The notes beneath the pieces are model-generated. The model was not told where the DNA came from. It worked only from the letters and a program-made list of their open reading frames with translations, and ran no database searches. Of a stretch of 64,000 nucleotides of DNA, positions 17,384 to 25,868 are shown piece by piece. The position numbers were made by a program, and so were the translations under genes. This DNA comes from an uncultured Thermomicrobiales bacterium. Its GTDB lineage: Bacteria > Chloroflexota > Chloroflexia > Thermomicrobiales > UBA6265. How positions within the stretch are numbered: the first letter of the stretch is position 1; each line of letters starts with the position of its first letter. The DNA lies in contig CADCWI010000076.1 in the NCBI GenBank assembly GCA_902806355.1, positions 8,663 to 72,662 of the forward strand, given 5' to 3'.

Positions 17384-18256
17384 CTACCCCTTCGTCGCAC
17401 CCGCCGTCAGGCCGTCGATGATGAAGCGTTGGGCGAAGACGTAAACGACGATCAGCGGGAGCACGACGAAGGTCGTGCCGGCCATGATGACGCCCCAGTT
17501 GTTGTTTCCCTCCGCATCGTACAGCAACCGGACTCCGACCGTGATCGGACGCAGCTCGACGCTCCGGGTGATGATCAGGGGCCAGAGGTAATCGTTCCAT
17601 TTGTTGACGATCGAGATCAGCGCGAACGTGATCACGATCGGTTTCGCCATCGGCAGGACGATCCCGAACATCGTCCGGATGTGGCCCGCGCCATCGACCT
17701 TGGCCGCGTCCAGGACATCGCGTGGCAGCGCCAGGAAACCCTGGCGCATCAGGAACGTTCCGAAAGCGGTGGCAGCCCCCGGGAGCACGATCGCCTGATA
17801 GGTATCGATCCAGTTGTTTTCGAGCCCGAACCAGTCACGCACGGTGTTCCCGAAAAACAGGAAGTTGGGCAGGATCACGACCTCGCTGGGCACCATCAGC
17901 GCGGCCAGCACAATCAGGAACAGGACATTCTTGAACGGGAACTTGAGAAATGCGAAGGCGTACGCGCATAGGGTGCCATTGACGATCTGCAGGCTCGACC
18001 CGGCGACCGTGATGATCAGCGAGTTGAGATAGAACCTGTCGAATGGAACGGTGTTCCAGGCCTCACGGTAGTTCGACCACTGCGGATTGCGCGGAATCCA
18101 CTGCGGTGGAAACGTGTAGATCTCCCGGAGCGTCTTGAGCGAGCCCGAGAGCATCCAGAACATCGGCAGACCGATGATGAGCAGAACCACGACCATCCCG
18201 GCGTAGCCCGCGACACGTCCGTTCAACTGTTGACGCGAGAGGGAGGCGTTAGCCAT
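17384..18256 (-). CDS. ABC sugar transporter permease, UgpE/MalG type
   Basis: This 290-aa inner-membrane permease has six predicted spans; the first is YAGMVVVLLIIGLPMFWML (about 18-36). The EAA loop that contacts the ATPase is visible as LPRDVLDAAKVDGAGHIRTMFGIVLPMAKP (about 178-207), key residues DAA..DGA and LP. Other UgpE-like parts are MVPSEVVILPNFLFF and NKWNDYLWPLII. It starts 8 nt inside the end of the upstream permease gene, so translation is coupled. A 161-nt gap separates it from the binding-protein gene. Confidence 0.9.
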   Translation of the reverse strand: MANASLSRQQLNGRVAGYAGMVVVLLIIGLPMFWMLSGSLKTLREIYTFPPQWIPRNPQWSNYREAWNTVPFDRFYLNSLIITVAGSSLQIVNGTLCAYAFAFLKFPFKNVLFLIVLAALMVPSEVVILPNFLFFGNTVRDWFGLENNWIDTYQAIVLPGAATAFGTFLMRQGFLALPRDVLDAAKVDGAGHIRTMFGIVLPMAKPIVITFALISIVNKWNDYLWPLIITRSVELRPITVGVRLLYDAEGNNNWGVIMAGTTFVVLPLIVVYVFAQRFIIDGLTAGATKG

Positions 18257-19217
18257 CGTAGTGGACCTTTTTCTCGGTGAAGCGGACCTGCACGATCGTC
18301 ACGATCAGCATTGCGATGAAGAGGACGATGGCCGCCGCCGCCGCCCGCCCGAAGTTGGCGCCCTGGCCGAAACTCTGATCGTAGACGTAATAGACGAGCG
18401 TCGTGCTTCCGAAGGCGGGTCCGCCCTTGGTCATGACCTGGATGATGTCGAACGCCTGGAACGTTGCCAGGATCGACGTCACCAGCAGGAAAAAGGAGAT
18501 CGGGGAGAGCATCGGGATGGTCACCGACTTGAACCGCCACCAGGCGTTGGCGCCGTCGATCTTGGCGGCATCGTAGAGATCCTGCGGTATTGCCTGGAGC
18601 CCGGCCAGGAAGATCACCGCCGCGAAGCCAAGGTTCTTCCAGACGTAGACGATGATCACCGCCGGGAGCGCCCAGTTCGGCCGGTCGAGCCAGTGGGGTG
18701 AGCCGATGCTGAACCATCCCAGGATTTGCGAGAGCAGGCCGAAGCGAGGGTCGAAGATGTAGGCCCACACAATGCCGATCGCCGCGCCCGAGAGCAGGGT
18801 CGGTGCGAACACGACCGCCCGCACCGTCGTTCGATATTTGAGCTTCTGGTTGAGCAGCAGAGCGACCATCAATCCGAACATCATGGTCAGGCCGACGCAG
18901 GCTGTAATGAAGATCAACGTGTTCCGCAGGACGAGCTGGAACGTGCGGTTATTGAAGATGTAGGCGTAATTTTCCAGTCCGACGAACTCGTTGGCGCCGG
19001 AAAAGGCGAGCAGATCGGTCTTTTCAAGGCTGAGCCGGACGTTTTCCCACATTGGCCAATAGGTAAACAGGATCAGGAAGAAGAAGTTGGGCGAGATGAA
19101 AAGGAGAAAGATCACCCATTCCTTGGCCGCAAGCCGGTCGCGAAGCGAGCGGGAGCGCAGGTTAAGCTGCTCGCCGGGGGCGGCCTGAACGTCGATGCTG
19201 GTAGTGCTGCTCCCCAT
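18249..19217 (-). CDS. ABC sugar transporter permease, UgpA/MalF type
   Basis: This 322-aa permease is the first gene of the importer operon. After a polar N-terminus it has a first span (VIFLLFISPNFFFLILFTYW, about 35-54) and five further ones. Its EAA loop is IPQDLYDAAKIDGANAWWRFKSVTIPMLSP (about 209-238), key DAA..DGA and IP. GGPAFGSTTLVYYVY is typical of the UgpA group. GAGGG precedes the ATG. It overlaps the UgpE-like gene by 8 nt. The promoter candidate lies 140 nt upstream, abutting tsaB. Confidence 0.9.
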   Translation of the reverse strand: MGSSTTSIDVQAAPGEQLNLRSRSLRDRLAAKEWVIFLLFISPNFFFLILFTYWPMWENVRLSLEKTDLLAFSGANEFVGLENYAYIFNNRTFQLVLRNTLIFITACVGLTMMFGLMVALLLNQKLKYRTTVRAVVFAPTLLSGAAIGIVWAYIFDPRFGLLSQILGWFSIGSPHWLDRPNWALPAVIIVYVWKNLGFAAVIFLAGLQAIPQDLYDAAKIDGANAWWRFKSVTIPMLSPISFFLLVTSILATFQAFDIIQVMTKGGPAFGSTTLVYYVYDQSFGQGANFGRAAAAAIVLFIAMLIVTIVQVRFTEKKVHYDG

Positions 19218-19355
19218 TCAGGCCCTCGATGGTTGGCGTCGTACAAGGACGCGGCAGAGGATACCGCGTAGAATGCGCATTGGTCGGGTTCCGGGAGCGC
19301 CGCGCCCGCCTGGGAACCAAGCGTGACACGCATATTCCAATGATTGGCATCCAAA

Positions 19356-19384
19356 ATACTAACATCTGTCCTGGCAAATGTTAA
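19356..19384 (-). promoter_or_regulatory. Sigma-70-type promoter for the UgpABE-like operon
   Basis: On the minus strand, TTAACA (19384-19379) and TAGTAT (19361-19356) are exactly 17 nt apart, matching -35 (5/6) and -10 (4/6). The -35 box abuts the ATG of divergent tsaB, so activity here could interfere with tsaB expression. Confidence 0.45.
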
Positions 19385-20092
19385 ATGACTGTCCTACCAA
19401 GGACGCTCGATCGGGAAGCGGACCGAGACTGGCTCCTGGCGATCGATACCTCGACGGAGCAGGCCGGGCTCGCCCTGTTCGACGGCGAAGCGATGATCGA
19501 GCTTTCGTGGCCGGCCGGGCGCACCCAGACGGTGTCGGTGCTGCCCCGGATCCATGAGATGCTGGCGGCGCAAGGGATCATGCTCAAGGATGTCGGCGCG
19601 GTAGGGATCGCACAGGGGCCGGGCACGTTTACCGGGCTCCGGGTCGGTCTCAGCATCGCGAAGGGATTGGCGATCGTTCCCGGCCGTTCGCTGGTCGCGG
19701 TCGACACCCTTCTCGTCACCGCGACCCCCTTCGTGGTCGCCGGTTTGTCGACGCTCGCCGTGCTCCCCGCTGGTCGCCGCCGCCTCGTCTGGGCGGAATT
19801 CGAACCAGGGACGCCGCCCGCTCCACCGCGGAACACGACGCTCCACGAACTGTTGGATCACCTGGCGTCGCGCCCGCCGATCGTGGTCGCAGGCGAGTTC
19901 CTGCCCGATCAGCGCGCAGCCATGGGTGACGCGGGGTGGCCGGTAGTTTCCGGAGCATCTGGTGCGCGTCGCCCAGGGGTTCTCGCGGAGATTGCCTGGG
20001 ACCGCTGGCGGGGCGGCGATGTGGTCGATCCGGTCACCATCGAACCGCTGTACCTCCATGGCAAGGCGCTCGGTGGTCCAACCGGCAGCTGA
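19385..20092 (+). CDS. tsaB: tRNA t6A biosynthesis protein TsaB
   Basis: TsaB is the inactive Kae1-like scaffold partner of TsaD in t6A synthesis. The 235-aa product has the ASKHA N-terminal strand WLLAIDTSTEQAGLALFDG (about 15-33), then LPRIHEMLAAQGIMLKDVGAVGIAQGPGTFTGLRVGLSIAKGL, whose key part is GPGTFTGLRVG (about 78-88), diagnostic of TsaB. The C-terminal half is more divergent, as usual. There is no ribosome-binding site before the ATG, and the opposing promoter touches it, so the mRNA may be leaderless or the true start unusual. Confidence 0.9.
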   Translation: MTVLPRTLDREADRDWLLAIDTSTEQAGLALFDGEAMIELSWPAGRTQTVSVLPRIHEMLAAQGIMLKDVGAVGIAQGPGTFTGLRVGLSIAKGLAIVPGRSLVAVDTLLVTATPFVVAGLSTLAVLPAGRRRLVWAEFEPGTPPAPPRNTTLHELLDHLASRPPIVVAGEFLPDQRAAMGDAGWPVVSGASGARRPGVLAEIAWDRWRGGDVVDPVTIEPLYLHGKALGGPTGS

Positions 20093-20230
20093 CGGCGGCG
20101 CGGCTCGTGCGGCGAACCTGTGAAACGCGTCTGCTGGCGGGCGCGCCGGACCTCGCGGATACTTGAGTAACGAGCGGTGACCGGCGCATTGGTCCGCCGC
20201 CGCTCCTGATTTGTCGAGAGGGGACCCTGT

Positions 20231-21178
20231 TTGAGCGATCTCACCACAACATCTCGCGCCAGCAATGTGGCTACGGACTTCGTGACCGTCGATGCCCTTG
20301 AAGACGCACTCCAGAACGAGCGTTACATCACCGATCGAAGTCTGGCGACCACGCTCTACCTCACGCTTGCGCTCCGGAAACCGTTGCTCCTCGAGGGCGA
20401 GGCGGGTGTCGGCAAGACGGAAATCGCCAAGGTCCTTGCCAGCGCGCTGGGCGCTCCACTGATCCGGCTGCAATGCTACGAGGGGCTCGATGCCAGTTCC
20501 GCCATCTACGAGTGGGACTATCCACGGCAGATGCTCTACCTTCGCTCGCTCGAAGCGACCGGCAACCTTCAGCGCGAGGAGGTACAACGCAACCTGTTCG
20601 CCGAGGAGTTCCTGCTCAAGCGGCCCCTCCTCCAGGCGATCGATGCCGCCCATACCCAATCGCCGGTCCTGCTGATTGACGAAGTGGACCGCGCCGATCA
20701 GGAGCTTGAAGCGTTCCTGCTCGAGATCCTGTCCGATTTCCAGGTGACGGTGCCGGAACTGGGAACGATCCGTGCCGAGCACGTCCCGATCGTGATCCTG
20801 ACCTCCAACCGGACCCGCGAGATTCACGATGCGCTCAAGCGCCGGTGTCTCTATTACTGGATCGACTTTCCGGATTACGCCAAGGAGTTCCAGATCCTCT
20901 CGGCCAAGGTACCGGAGGCATCCGAGCGGCTTGCGAAGCAAATCTGCGCCTTCACCCAGGCGTTGCGGGAGGTGGACCTGTTCAAATCCCCGGGAATGGC
21001 CGAGACGCTCGATTGGGCCAGCGCCCTGCTCGCCCTCGGCTCCTCCGACCTGACCGACGAGGTGGTCGAGGACACGCTCGGTGTGGTGTTGAAGTACCAG
21101 GAAGATGTCGACAAGGTTCGCGGCGATGTCGCCCGGGGGCTGGTCGCCAGAGCCACCAATGCCGCGGGTTCGGCGTAA
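20231..21178 (+). CDS. MoxR-type AAA ATPase (CoxD-like)
   Basis: This 315-aa AAA+ ATPase fits CoxD, the chaperone ATPase that acts with a VWA protein in maturing the active site of CO-dehydrogenase-type molybdenum hydroxylases. Motifs are Walker A LLEGEAGVGKTEIAK (about 53-67), Walker B VLLIDEVDRADQELEAFLLEIL (about 145-166), sensor 1 VILTSNRTREIHDALKRRC, and a C-terminal lid. The TTG start at 20231 is supported by GAGAGGGGA upstream. The following genes encode a VWA partner, XdhC/CoxI proteins and a MocA-like enzyme, which is the known cox accessory order. Confidence 0.87.
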   Translation: MSDLTTTSRASNVATDFVTVDALEDALQNERYITDRSLATTLYLTLALRKPLLLEGEAGVGKTEIAKVLASALGAPLIRLQCYEGLDASSAIYEWDYPRQMLYLRSLEATGNLQREEVQRNLFAEEFLLKRPLLQAIDAAHTQSPVLLIDEVDRADQELEAFLLEILSDFQVTVPELGTIRAEHVPIVILTSNRTREIHDALKRRCLYYWIDFPDYAKEFQILSAKVPEASERLAKQICAFTQALREVDLFKSPGMAETLDWASALLALGSSDLTDEVVEDTLGVVLKYQEDVDKVRGDVARGLVARATNAAGSA

Positions 21179-21200
21179 TCATGACCCAACGAGCGTCATC

Positions 21201-22514
21201 ATGAGTGGTCGCCAGAACGGCACGGTGCCGCATCCGATGGATTCGTCCCGCGTGCGGTCGCGCAAGGTCGCTGGCAACCTCCTGCGCTTCGGACGCCGGC
21301 TGCGGGCTGGAGGCATGGCGGTCGGGTCGGGCCAGATCCTGGCATTGGTGGACGCGCTCGGAGCTATCGGGCTGGAGCGGCGCGACGACGTCCACAGCGC
21401 CGCCCGCGCGACGCTGGTGAGCCGCCCCGAGCAGATCCCGTTCTTCAACGCGGAGTTTGCCCGGTTCTGGCGCGATCTGGTCGACCGCCAGCCACCGATG
21501 TTCTCGGAGCAGATCTCGGGCGATGAAGAGACGTTCGGGTTGCCGGACCAGAACAAGCGGAAGGATCAGAACTCCGCTCCAAATGCAGCCAAGGGTGCCG
21601 AGGCGTCCCGCCAGGTGCTGGCGATCGAAGGAACCGAAGACGCCAACGATATTGGCGAGACCGAGGACTATGAGGTCCCACCCGACGATGTGATGATCTT
21701 CAGCGCCAGCGAGGCCCTCCGCAAGAAGGACTTCTCGCAGTTCTCGCCTGAGGAAATCGCCGAGGCCCGTCGCATCATCGACTCGATGAACTGGCGGCTC
21801 GGCACTCGCAAGACGCGACGCCGGGAACGCGCGATCAACGGCTCCTTCATCGACCACCGCGCGACGCTTCGCGCGGCGATGAAGCAGGGCGGGATGCCGC
21901 TTGAGCTGCGCTGGCGCAACCGTCAGGAGCGGATGCGCCCGCTCGTGCTGATCTGCGACATCTCGGGCTCGATGGACCGCTATGCGCGGCTGCTGCTGCG
22001 GTTCGTCCACGCACTGGAGCACGGCCTGGACGCAGTCGAAGTGTTTGTGTTCGGTACCCGACTGACGCGTATTACCCGTGAGCTGCGGCGTCGCGATGTC
22101 GATGCGGCGATTGCGGATGTGGTCGCTTCGGTCGACGACTGGTCGGGGGGAACCCGGATCGGCGAGGCGATCAAGGACTTCAACTACCAGTGGAGCCGGC
22201 GCGTGCTGCGGTCCGGGGCTACGGTCGTGGTCATCAGCGATGGCTGGGATCGTGGCGACCCCTTGCTGCTGGGGACGGAGATGGCGCGGCTTCAGCGTTC
22301 GTGCCGCCGCGTGATCTGGCTCAACCCGCTGCTGGGCGCGCCCGGGTATCAGCCCCTGACCCAGGGAATCCGAGCGGCCCTGCCGTACGTCGATCATTTT
22401 CTTCCAATCCATAACCTGCGGAGTCTCGAAGGCCTGGCCCAGCTCCTCAGCGCGGTCGCTGATACCGCGCCGGTCCGGCGGCAAGTCTCCGCCCGGGCCG
22501 TGCGAGCCCCCTAG
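21201..22514 (+). CDS. VWA domain protein (CoxE-like)
   Basis: This 437-aa protein resembles CoxE, the von Willebrand factor A partner of the MoxR ATPase. The N-terminal helical half includes LLRFGRRLRAGGMAVGSGQILALVDAL (about 27-53), a region conserved in CoxE. The central acidic linker has GETEDYEVPPDD. The C-terminal VWA domain carries a MIDAS motif, LICDISGSMDRYARLLL (DxSxS near 251), followed by GGTRIGEAI and VVVISDGWDRGD. The ATG at 21201 lies 22 nt after the ATPase stop. Together they probably remodel a metallo-hydroxylase. Confidence 0.88.
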   Translation: MSGRQNGTVPHPMDSSRVRSRKVAGNLLRFGRRLRAGGMAVGSGQILALVDALGAIGLERRDDVHSAARATLVSRPEQIPFFNAEFARFWRDLVDRQPPMFSEQISGDEETFGLPDQNKRKDQNSAPNAAKGAEASRQVLAIEGTEDANDIGETEDYEVPPDDVMIFSASEALRKKDFSQFSPEEIAEARRIIDSMNWRLGTRKTRRRERAINGSFIDHRATLRAAMKQGGMPLELRWRNRQERMRPLVLICDISGSMDRYARLLLRFVHALEHGLDAVEVFVFGTRLTRITRELRRRDVDAAIADVVASVDDWSGGTRIGEAIKDFNYQWSRRVLRSGATVVVISDGWDRGDPLLLGTEMARLQRSCRRVIWLNPLLGAPGYQPLTQGIRAALPYVDHFLPIHNLRSLEGLAQLLSAVADTAPVRRQVSARAVRAP

Positions 22515-22567
22515 CCCCAAAGGCATCTGGTACAGATCATCGTTATCCGCGAGAAGAGAGGCAGTGC

Positions 22568-22888
22568 ATGAGCGAGTGGCTTCCGGAAATCGACAACTGG
22601 CGACAAGCCGGCAAGGATGTCGCGATCGCGACCGTTATCAGCGTTGAGGGTTCCGCCCCCCGGCCAGTCGGCGCGAGGATGGCGGTAACCGCCGAGGGAG
22701 AGTTGGCCGGATCCGTCAGTGGTGGGTGCGTCGAGTCGGCGGTCGCGTTCGAGGCGCAGGAAGTCCTGCGGTCAAGGACGCCGCGTCTCGTCACCTACGG
22801 CATCACCGACGAGATGGCCTGGGATGTCGGGCTGGCCTGCGGGGGCACGATCGAGGTCTTCGTCGAGCCGGTCGATCAGGCGCGATGA
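22568..22888 (+). CDS. XdhC/CoxI N-terminal-domain protein
   Basis: This short 106-aa protein is a stand-alone XdhC_CoxI domain: GKDVAIATVISVEGSAPRPVGARMAV (about 15-40) and SVSGGCVESAVAFEAQEVL, with the conserved GS-P-GA and SGGCVE elements, ending in VGLACGGTIEVFVEP. XdhC proteins bind molybdenum cofactor and help insert its sulfurated form into xanthine-dehydrogenase-type enzymes. The next gene overlaps its stop (ATGA) and supplies the Rossmann-type C-terminal domain, so the two probably act together. Confidence 0.85.
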   Translation: MSEWLPEIDNWRQAGKDVAIATVISVEGSAPRPVGARMAVTAEGELAGSVSGGCVESAVAFEAQEVLRSRTPRLVTYGITDEMAWDVGLACGGTIEVFVEPVDQAR

Positions 22889-23682
22889 CCGGGGAACCGG
22901 TGGCTCCCGACAACATCTTCGACCGCATCCTCGGCCTGACCGAGCGAGGAGTACCGGTTGCGGTGGCGACCGTGGTTCGCGGCTCCGCCCTGGGGCAGAA
23001 GCTCCTGGTGTTGCCCGGTGCCCGTGAGGGCAGTCTCGGTTCGACCGGCCTCGACGACGACGTGGAAGCGCTGGCGCGCCAGATGCTCCACGACGAGCGG
23101 TCGGGCGTGCGCTCGTTCACCGATCCATTCGGCGAGCAGGTCGACGCCTTCATCGATGTCTTCCCGCCGCCGCCGGCTCTGCTGATCTTCGGTGCCGTGC
23201 ATGTCGCGCAAGCGCTGGTCTCGCTGGCCCGCCCGCTGGGCTATCGGATAACGGTCGTCGATGCCCGTCAGACGCTGGCCACCACCGAACGCTTCCCCGA
23301 TGTCGACGAGTTGATCGTCGCGTGGCCCGACGACGCCTTCCGGCAACTGACCATCGCGCCCAGCACCGATATCGCGATCCTGACCCACGATCCGAAGTTC
23401 GACGAGCCGGCCCTGCTTGGCGCGCTGGCGACACCCGCACGATACATCGGCGCGGTCGGGAGCCGGTCGACCAACGCAGACCGCCGGGAGCGGTTGCTGA
23501 GCAGCGGCGTCTCGCCTGACGACCTGAAACGGGTACACGGACCGATCGGACTCGACATCGGCGGGGAGACGCCGGAAGAGATGGCCATCAGCATTCTCGC
23601 CGAGATGATTGCCGCCCGGCATGGCCGTGCGGGGGGGCCGCTCACCGGATCGAAGGGTCCCATCCGTGGCGAGCAATCCTGA
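22885..23682 (+). CDS. XdhC family protein with Rossmann C-terminal domain
   Basis: This 265-aa protein has a degenerate CoxI-like N-terminus (VPVAVATVVRGSALGQKLLVLPG) and a full XdhC_C Rossmann domain: LLIFGAVHVAQALVSLARPLGYRITVVDAR (about 98-127), with FGAVHVA replacing the usual GAGHVA. DIAILTHDPKFDEPALLGAL, IGAVGSRSTNADRRERL and IGLDIGGETPEEMAISILAEMI follow, all family hallmarks. XdhC binds and protects sulfurated molybdenum cofactor for insertion. It overlaps its neighbours by 4 nt upstream and 17 nt downstream, so the operon is tightly coupled. Confidence 0.88.
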   Translation: MTGEPVAPDNIFDRILGLTERGVPVAVATVVRGSALGQKLLVLPGAREGSLGSTGLDDDVEALARQMLHDERSGVRSFTDPFGEQVDAFIDVFPPPPALLIFGAVHVAQALVSLARPLGYRITVVDARQTLATTERFPDVDELIVAWPDDAFRQLTIAPSTDIAILTHDPKFDEPALLGALATPARYIGAVGSRSTNADRRERLLSSGVSPDDLKRVHGPIGLDIGGETPEEMAISILAEMIAARHGRAGGPLTGSKGPIRGEQS

Positions 23683-24283
23683 CCGAAACGGGCGCATCGT
23701 CGGAGTCATCCTTGCCGCGGGCATGTCCACGCGGCTCGGGCGGCCCAAGCAGCTACTGGAGATCGGCGGCAAGCCCCTCGTCGCGCACGTGGTCGATGCC
23801 GCGCTTGCCTCGGCTCTCGACGATCTGATCGTGGTCACTGGCTATCAATCCGCCGCCATCGAGGCCGCGCTCGGTACCCGCGAGGTCCGGTTCTGTCATA
23901 ACGAGCGTTTCGCGGACGGCCAGAGCACCTCTCTCGTCGCCGCCCTCGACATCGTGCCGCCGGATACGGATGCCATCGTCGTGCTGCTCTCCGACCAGCC
24001 GACGGTTCGAACGGCGGTGATTGACCGGCTCCAGGCCAAACGGCGGGACACCGCGTCGTCGATCGTGATGGCCTCGTACGGAGGCACATCGGCCCACCCG
24101 GTCCTTTTCGGAAGTGAGCTCTTCTCGGAATTGAGGCAGATTCAGGGGGATCAGGGCGCACGCGACGTCATCCGGCGACATCGCCTGGAGGTCGTGACCG
24201 TGGACGGCGGTGCCGACACTCCGCCGCCCGATGTCGACACCGAGGAGGCCTACGCGGCACTTCTCGCCGCCTGGCCAGGCTGA
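23666..24283 (+). CDS. MocA/MobA-like NTP transferase family protein
   Basis: This 205-aa protein has the NTP-transferase fold of MocA, which adds CMP to molybdopterin to make the dinucleotide cofactor of CO-dehydrogenase-type enzymes. Motifs are VGVILAAGMSTRLGRPKQLLEIGGKPLVAH (about 12-41), key LAAG-S-R-G-PK; CHNERFADGQSTSL; VVLLSDQPTV (LxDxP); and HPVLFGSELF. The GTG at 23666 has GAAGGG 8 nt upstream and overlaps the XdhC gene. It ends the accessory set. No molybdenum hydroxylase subunits follow. Confidence 0.87.
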   Translation: MASNPDRNGRIVGVILAAGMSTRLGRPKQLLEIGGKPLVAHVVDAALASALDDLIVVTGYQSAAIEAALGTREVRFCHNERFADGQSTSLVAALDIVPPDTDAIVVLLSDQPTVRTAVIDRLQAKRRDTASSIVMASYGGTSAHPVLFGSELFSELRQIQGDQGARDVIRRHRLEVVTVDGGADTPPPDVDTEEAYAALLAAWPG

Positions 24284-24488
24284 GCAACCCTGCGACCGCT
24301 TGTCATCCAGGGCACAGCGGCGAATCCCGGCAGCCGCGTGGCCCACGACACGGCCGCCGGAATCATCCTGTTGCCGCGCACTCTCTGGACGATGGCGGGG
24401 AGGAGCCGCACGCGCCCTCCCGGATTGCCCAGCCGGATTACGGGAAAGACGGCGTGGCTGGTCGTACGGGCGCCCGTGTGTTGCCGAT

Positions 24489-25868
24489 CTATCCGAACAA
24501 GCCCTCGTCCTTCATGCGCGATGCCACCGTGCGAGTGGCGGACACCGTCTTCTCGACATCTCCAGCAGTGTGCGCGGTGGAGAAGAATCCGCCGGAGTGG
24601 AAGAGATGGACCCCCTCGACGAGCATCCCGATCTCGAACGTTTGCGCCAGGCTGTCCCCTCCGCTGGCCTTCAGGTACTCGGGGTCCAGGCCCTCGGGCG
24701 TGCGGAGGTCGCCGGCCGTACGGTTGCTCCCACCCTTGCCGATCGCGATGTGGAAGATCGAGCTCTCGCCCCAGGCCACTGCCGGCACGTCGAGATCGGT
24801 AAAGACCGTGTTGAGGCCGATCCGGAGCTGTGTCGCGAGATCGTCACAATGCCGCTGGACGGCGGGATCCTCACACTTGCGCAGGCAGGCCAGGCCGGCT
24901 GCCGCCGCAAGCGGATTCGCGTTGTAGGTGCCCGCCTGCGGCACACGGCGCGTGGCGTTCCAGCCCGGCTCATCCTTGAACGCAATCATCTGCATCAGGT
25001 CGGCCGTGCCGGCGACGGCCCCGCCCGGCATCCCGCCCGCGACGATCTTGGCCATCGTCGTCAGGTCTGGTGTAACGTCGAAGCGCTGCTGCGCCCCGCC
25101 CGGTGCCCAGCGGAAACCGGTGATCACTTCGTCGAAGATCAGGACCGCGTCGTACTTTCGGGTCAACAGACGCACCTGCGCGAGGAAGTTGGTGTCGAGC
25201 GGGATGGTCGCCCATGACGCGCCACTCGGCTCGAGGATCACCCCGGCAACATCCCCCTGCACGAGGCGCTCTTCCAGCATCGCCAGATCGTTGGCCGGAA
25301 CGACCGCGACCGTACTGAGGGTCTCGTCGGGAATGCCCGGGACATTCGCCTTCTCGAACGGAGGTTTCTCGCCTTTCAGCGCATAATCCTGCCAGCCGTG
25401 AAAGTGCCCCTCGAACTTGAGGATGGTCGTCTTCCCGGTGTATCCCCGGGCAACCCGCATCGCGAGCAGCGTCGATTCGGTGCCCGAGGCCGTGAACCGC
25501 ACCTGCTCCGCCGACGGAACCAGCTTCACGATCTGCTCCGCCCAGGCAATCTCGCCGAGGTGCCCGGCGCCGTAGTGGGTGCCTTCGCTGACCTGCGCCT
25601 TCAGCGCGGCCGAGATGTCCGGGTCATCGTGTCCGAAGATTAGCGAACCATGGCCCACCGCATAGTCGATCAGTTGGTGACCATCGACGTCCCACTTGTG
25701 GGCACCCCGGGCCCGTGCGATGTATGGCGGGAAGGGCCGCAGGTACCGCCCGTCATGGGTGATTCCACCGGAGATGACGTGACGGGACCGTTCATGCAGG
25801 GCGTGAGACCCCGCGAACTGCTGCTGGTAGTCATCGAGAATGCTTTGCGTCGTTGCGGTGGAAGCCAT
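24489..25868 (-). CDS. Class III aminotransferase, glutamate-1-semialdehyde aminomutase-like
   Basis: This 459-aa PLP enzyme belongs to aminotransferase class III and resembles HemL-type aminomutases. Landmarks are DVDGHQLIDYAVGHGSLIFGH, RFTASGTESTLLAMRVARGYTGK, the HFHGW segment, LIFDEVITGFRWAPGGAQ, and TTMAKIVAGGMPGGAVAG with the probable PLP lysine in MAK. The ATG (MASTAT) at 25868 follows AGGAG; the overlapping GTG at 25880 is less likely. A canonical hemL lies 1.9 kb away on the other strand, so this paralogue probably has another role, as many HemL-like enzymes do. Substrate unknown. Confidence 0.82.
   Translation of the reverse strand: MASTATTQSILDDYQQQFAGSHALHERSRHVISGGITHDGRYLRPFPPYIARARGAHKWDVDGHQLIDYAVGHGSLIFGHDDPDISAALKAQVSEGTHYGAGHLGEIAWAEQIVKLVPSAEQVRFTASGTESTLLAMRVARGYTGKTTILKFEGHFHGWQDYALKGEKPPFEKANVPGIPDETLSTVAVVPANDLAMLEERLVQGDVAGVILEPSGASWATIPLDTNFLAQVRLLTRKYDAVLIFDEVITGFRWAPGGAQQRFDVTPDLTTMAKIVAGGMPGGAVAGTADLMQMIAFKDEPGWNATRRVPQAGTYNANPLAAAAGLACLRKCEDPAVQRHCDDLATQLRIGLNTVFTDLDVPAVAWGESSIFHIAIGKGGSNRTAGDLRTPEGLDPEYLKASGGDSLAQTFEIGMLVEGVHLFHSGGFFSTAHTAGDVEKTVSATRTVASRMKDEGLFG

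Noticed and set aside
24466..24477. Palindrome ACGGGCGCCCGT
   Set aside because: Short, with no loop or U-tract; expected by chance in such G+C-rich DNA.
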